Assembly: GCF_963576545.1 (NCBI RefSeq)
Contig: NC_083639.1
Location: forward strand, 22,290,118-22,354,117
Source: Limanda limanda
Lineage: Eukaryota; Chordata; Actinopteri; Pleuronectiformes; Pleuronectidae
DNA length: 64,000 bases
Reading direction: 5' to 3'
This document shows, piece after piece, positions 62,741-64,000 of the stretch (position 1 is the stretch's first letter; every line of letters begins with the position of its first letter). A program made the translations under genes and the position numbers. The notes below the pieces were generated by a model. The model was not told where the DNA came from, made no database searches, and saw nothing but the letters and a program-made list of their open reading frames with translations.

Positions 62741-64000
62741 GTATTTTAATCATATCTGCGCTGTTCCCTAGGTAGACATAAATATGAATTGATAGAAACA
62801 CTGACATCAAATCAACATAAAATGTCTTGCACCTTGTAACTCAGACATAATTAATGTCTGGAAACTGAGTTTTTGGCAAAATAAAATCCCATTGGTTTTT
62901 AATGTTACAATTATTGAGTGAGAAATGTTGACCTTGCGAAAAGCTGCCATGATAGAAACTGAATATATCCAATATGTCAATATGCTAACAGATGGCATGT
63001 TACTCGATCTACATGCTAATATGCAGATGTTTAGTGTGCAACTTTTAAACAGACAAATAATCACGTTAAATGTATATTCATCATCATTAGCTTGTTTGCA
63101 TAATAATTGTAATTATGTTACTATATAAGTAATTATACTTAAATGTGAAATTACCCTCATGGTTGAATGAGGGGGATTCAGCTGCAACATGAAACTCCAC
63201 CACTAGATGTCACTAAATTCTACACGCAGTTGCTTTAAGCCATTTTTTGAAAACCTAATGATGTAAATATATCAACAACAGGGTGATCATATGGACTCTT
63301 CTTGAAAACTCCATTTGAAGTTGTCACAACTACAGCCACCATGCTAACACAGCTAAGATTATTATTAAACTGTGTTTTCAGTCAAGGATATTGTGTCCCA
63401 TAATGACCAAGGGCTGCTTTTGTATTTTCCTATTTTAAAAGTAATTCAAGTAATCAAGAAAACTTGTCTACTTGGATTTTCACGGTGTACATCATCGTGT
63501 ATAAAGACATCGGGAGATCAGCAAATAGCAACTTTGCTCAAATCGCACTGCACGGCCCACAGGTACCTCATTCAGCAGATGCCAAATATACTGTGCATAG
63601 TAAAGTAATGATAACACATACAGTACCTAATAGTCATATGTGTTGAAAAATGCCTCAGACGTCAGAGACAAGTTTTCACGTTATTCTGATGAAAAGCTGT
63701 CAGCAGCCGAAATATTTCTAATCCAGAGCATCCTGATCGTTTTCTTGTCAGGAAACAGGGGTGTGTGTCTGGGATATCTGATAGTGTGTGAATGTGTGAG
63801 CGTGTGTGTGTGTGACAGAGTTGAACAAACATGCATACGCCTGTGTGTGTGTGTTCTAGCTACAGCGGCTGTTAGCGGGCCGATGGAAGTGTCTACCACT
63901 CTGAGGTGACAGCACATGTCAGGGCAGCGGAGGAAATGCCCCCATGAAGCATCGCTGTCGACAGCTCCGGCTCGGTCCGCCTGACACCTGAAGGGAAGCT
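62741..64000. other. Gene-free interval to the window end
   Basis: AT-rich up to about 63650, with a short CCACTAGATGTCACTAAATT repeat scrap at 63200 and a GT-rich stretch at 63790-63855. The last 130 bp are GC-richer and could be the start of another regulatory block or exon cut by the window edge, but no coding signature is recognised. Confidence 0.35.

Noticed and set aside
63640..64000. Exon of a downstream gene at the window end
   Set aside because: The frames over this part have no recognisable domain and include a GT-rich run. The GC rise in the last 130 bp alone is not enough.

Overview
The window looks like teleost fish nuclear DNA. It holds one intron-bearing homeobox gene with short introns of about 0.8 to 1.1 kb, dense dinucleotide and tetranucleotide microsatellites, and many transposon relics of types common in ray-finned fish (hAT, Tc1-like, tRNA-derived SINEs, LINE 3' ends). 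I see no bacterial or viral gene, no CRISPR array and no rRNA or tRNA gene.

The only protein-coding gene I can support is barx1, on the plus strand. Four coding exons (14630-14831, 15890-16181, 16948-17032, 17901-18068) join in frame with consensus splice sites into a 248-residue protein. It has an N-terminal eh1-like repressor motif, a complete homeodomain and a conserved basic C-terminal tail. A likely poly(A) signal lies at 18402. Intron 3 carries a tRNA-derived SINE and a LINE 3' tail.

Region 1-14000 is gene-poor and rich in mobile elements. It includes a short hAT element with 8-bp flanking duplications that keeps a scrap of transposase, several solitary hAT-like ends, a SINE, a three-copy tandem array of a 5'-truncated LINE 3' end, and a terminal-inverted-repeat element packed with TTAACAC-like heptamers. 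Around 6924-7135 a sequence on the minus strand with a good splice donor could be the untranslated first exon of a gene divergent from barx1. In human the divergent neighbour is PTPDC1, but no coding sequence here confirms that.

Region 18430-64000 shows no convincing coding exon. It reads as a gene desert: AT-rich DNA, microsatellites, transposon relics and several complex, repeat-free blocks rich in homeodomain-type TAAT motifs. In human a long gene-poor interval lies on the 3' side of BARX1, towards PHF2, so these blocks are candidates for conserved enhancers of a developmental gene. That rests on appearance and synteny memory, not alignment.

I found no previously undescribed molecular system. 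The most notable structural items are the tandem LINE-tail array at 7153-8492, the small hAT element at 61271-61891 that retains an open BED zinc finger, the perfect-ended inverted-repeat element at 52844-53195, the heptamer-rich element at 13396-13955 and the candidate divergent first exon.
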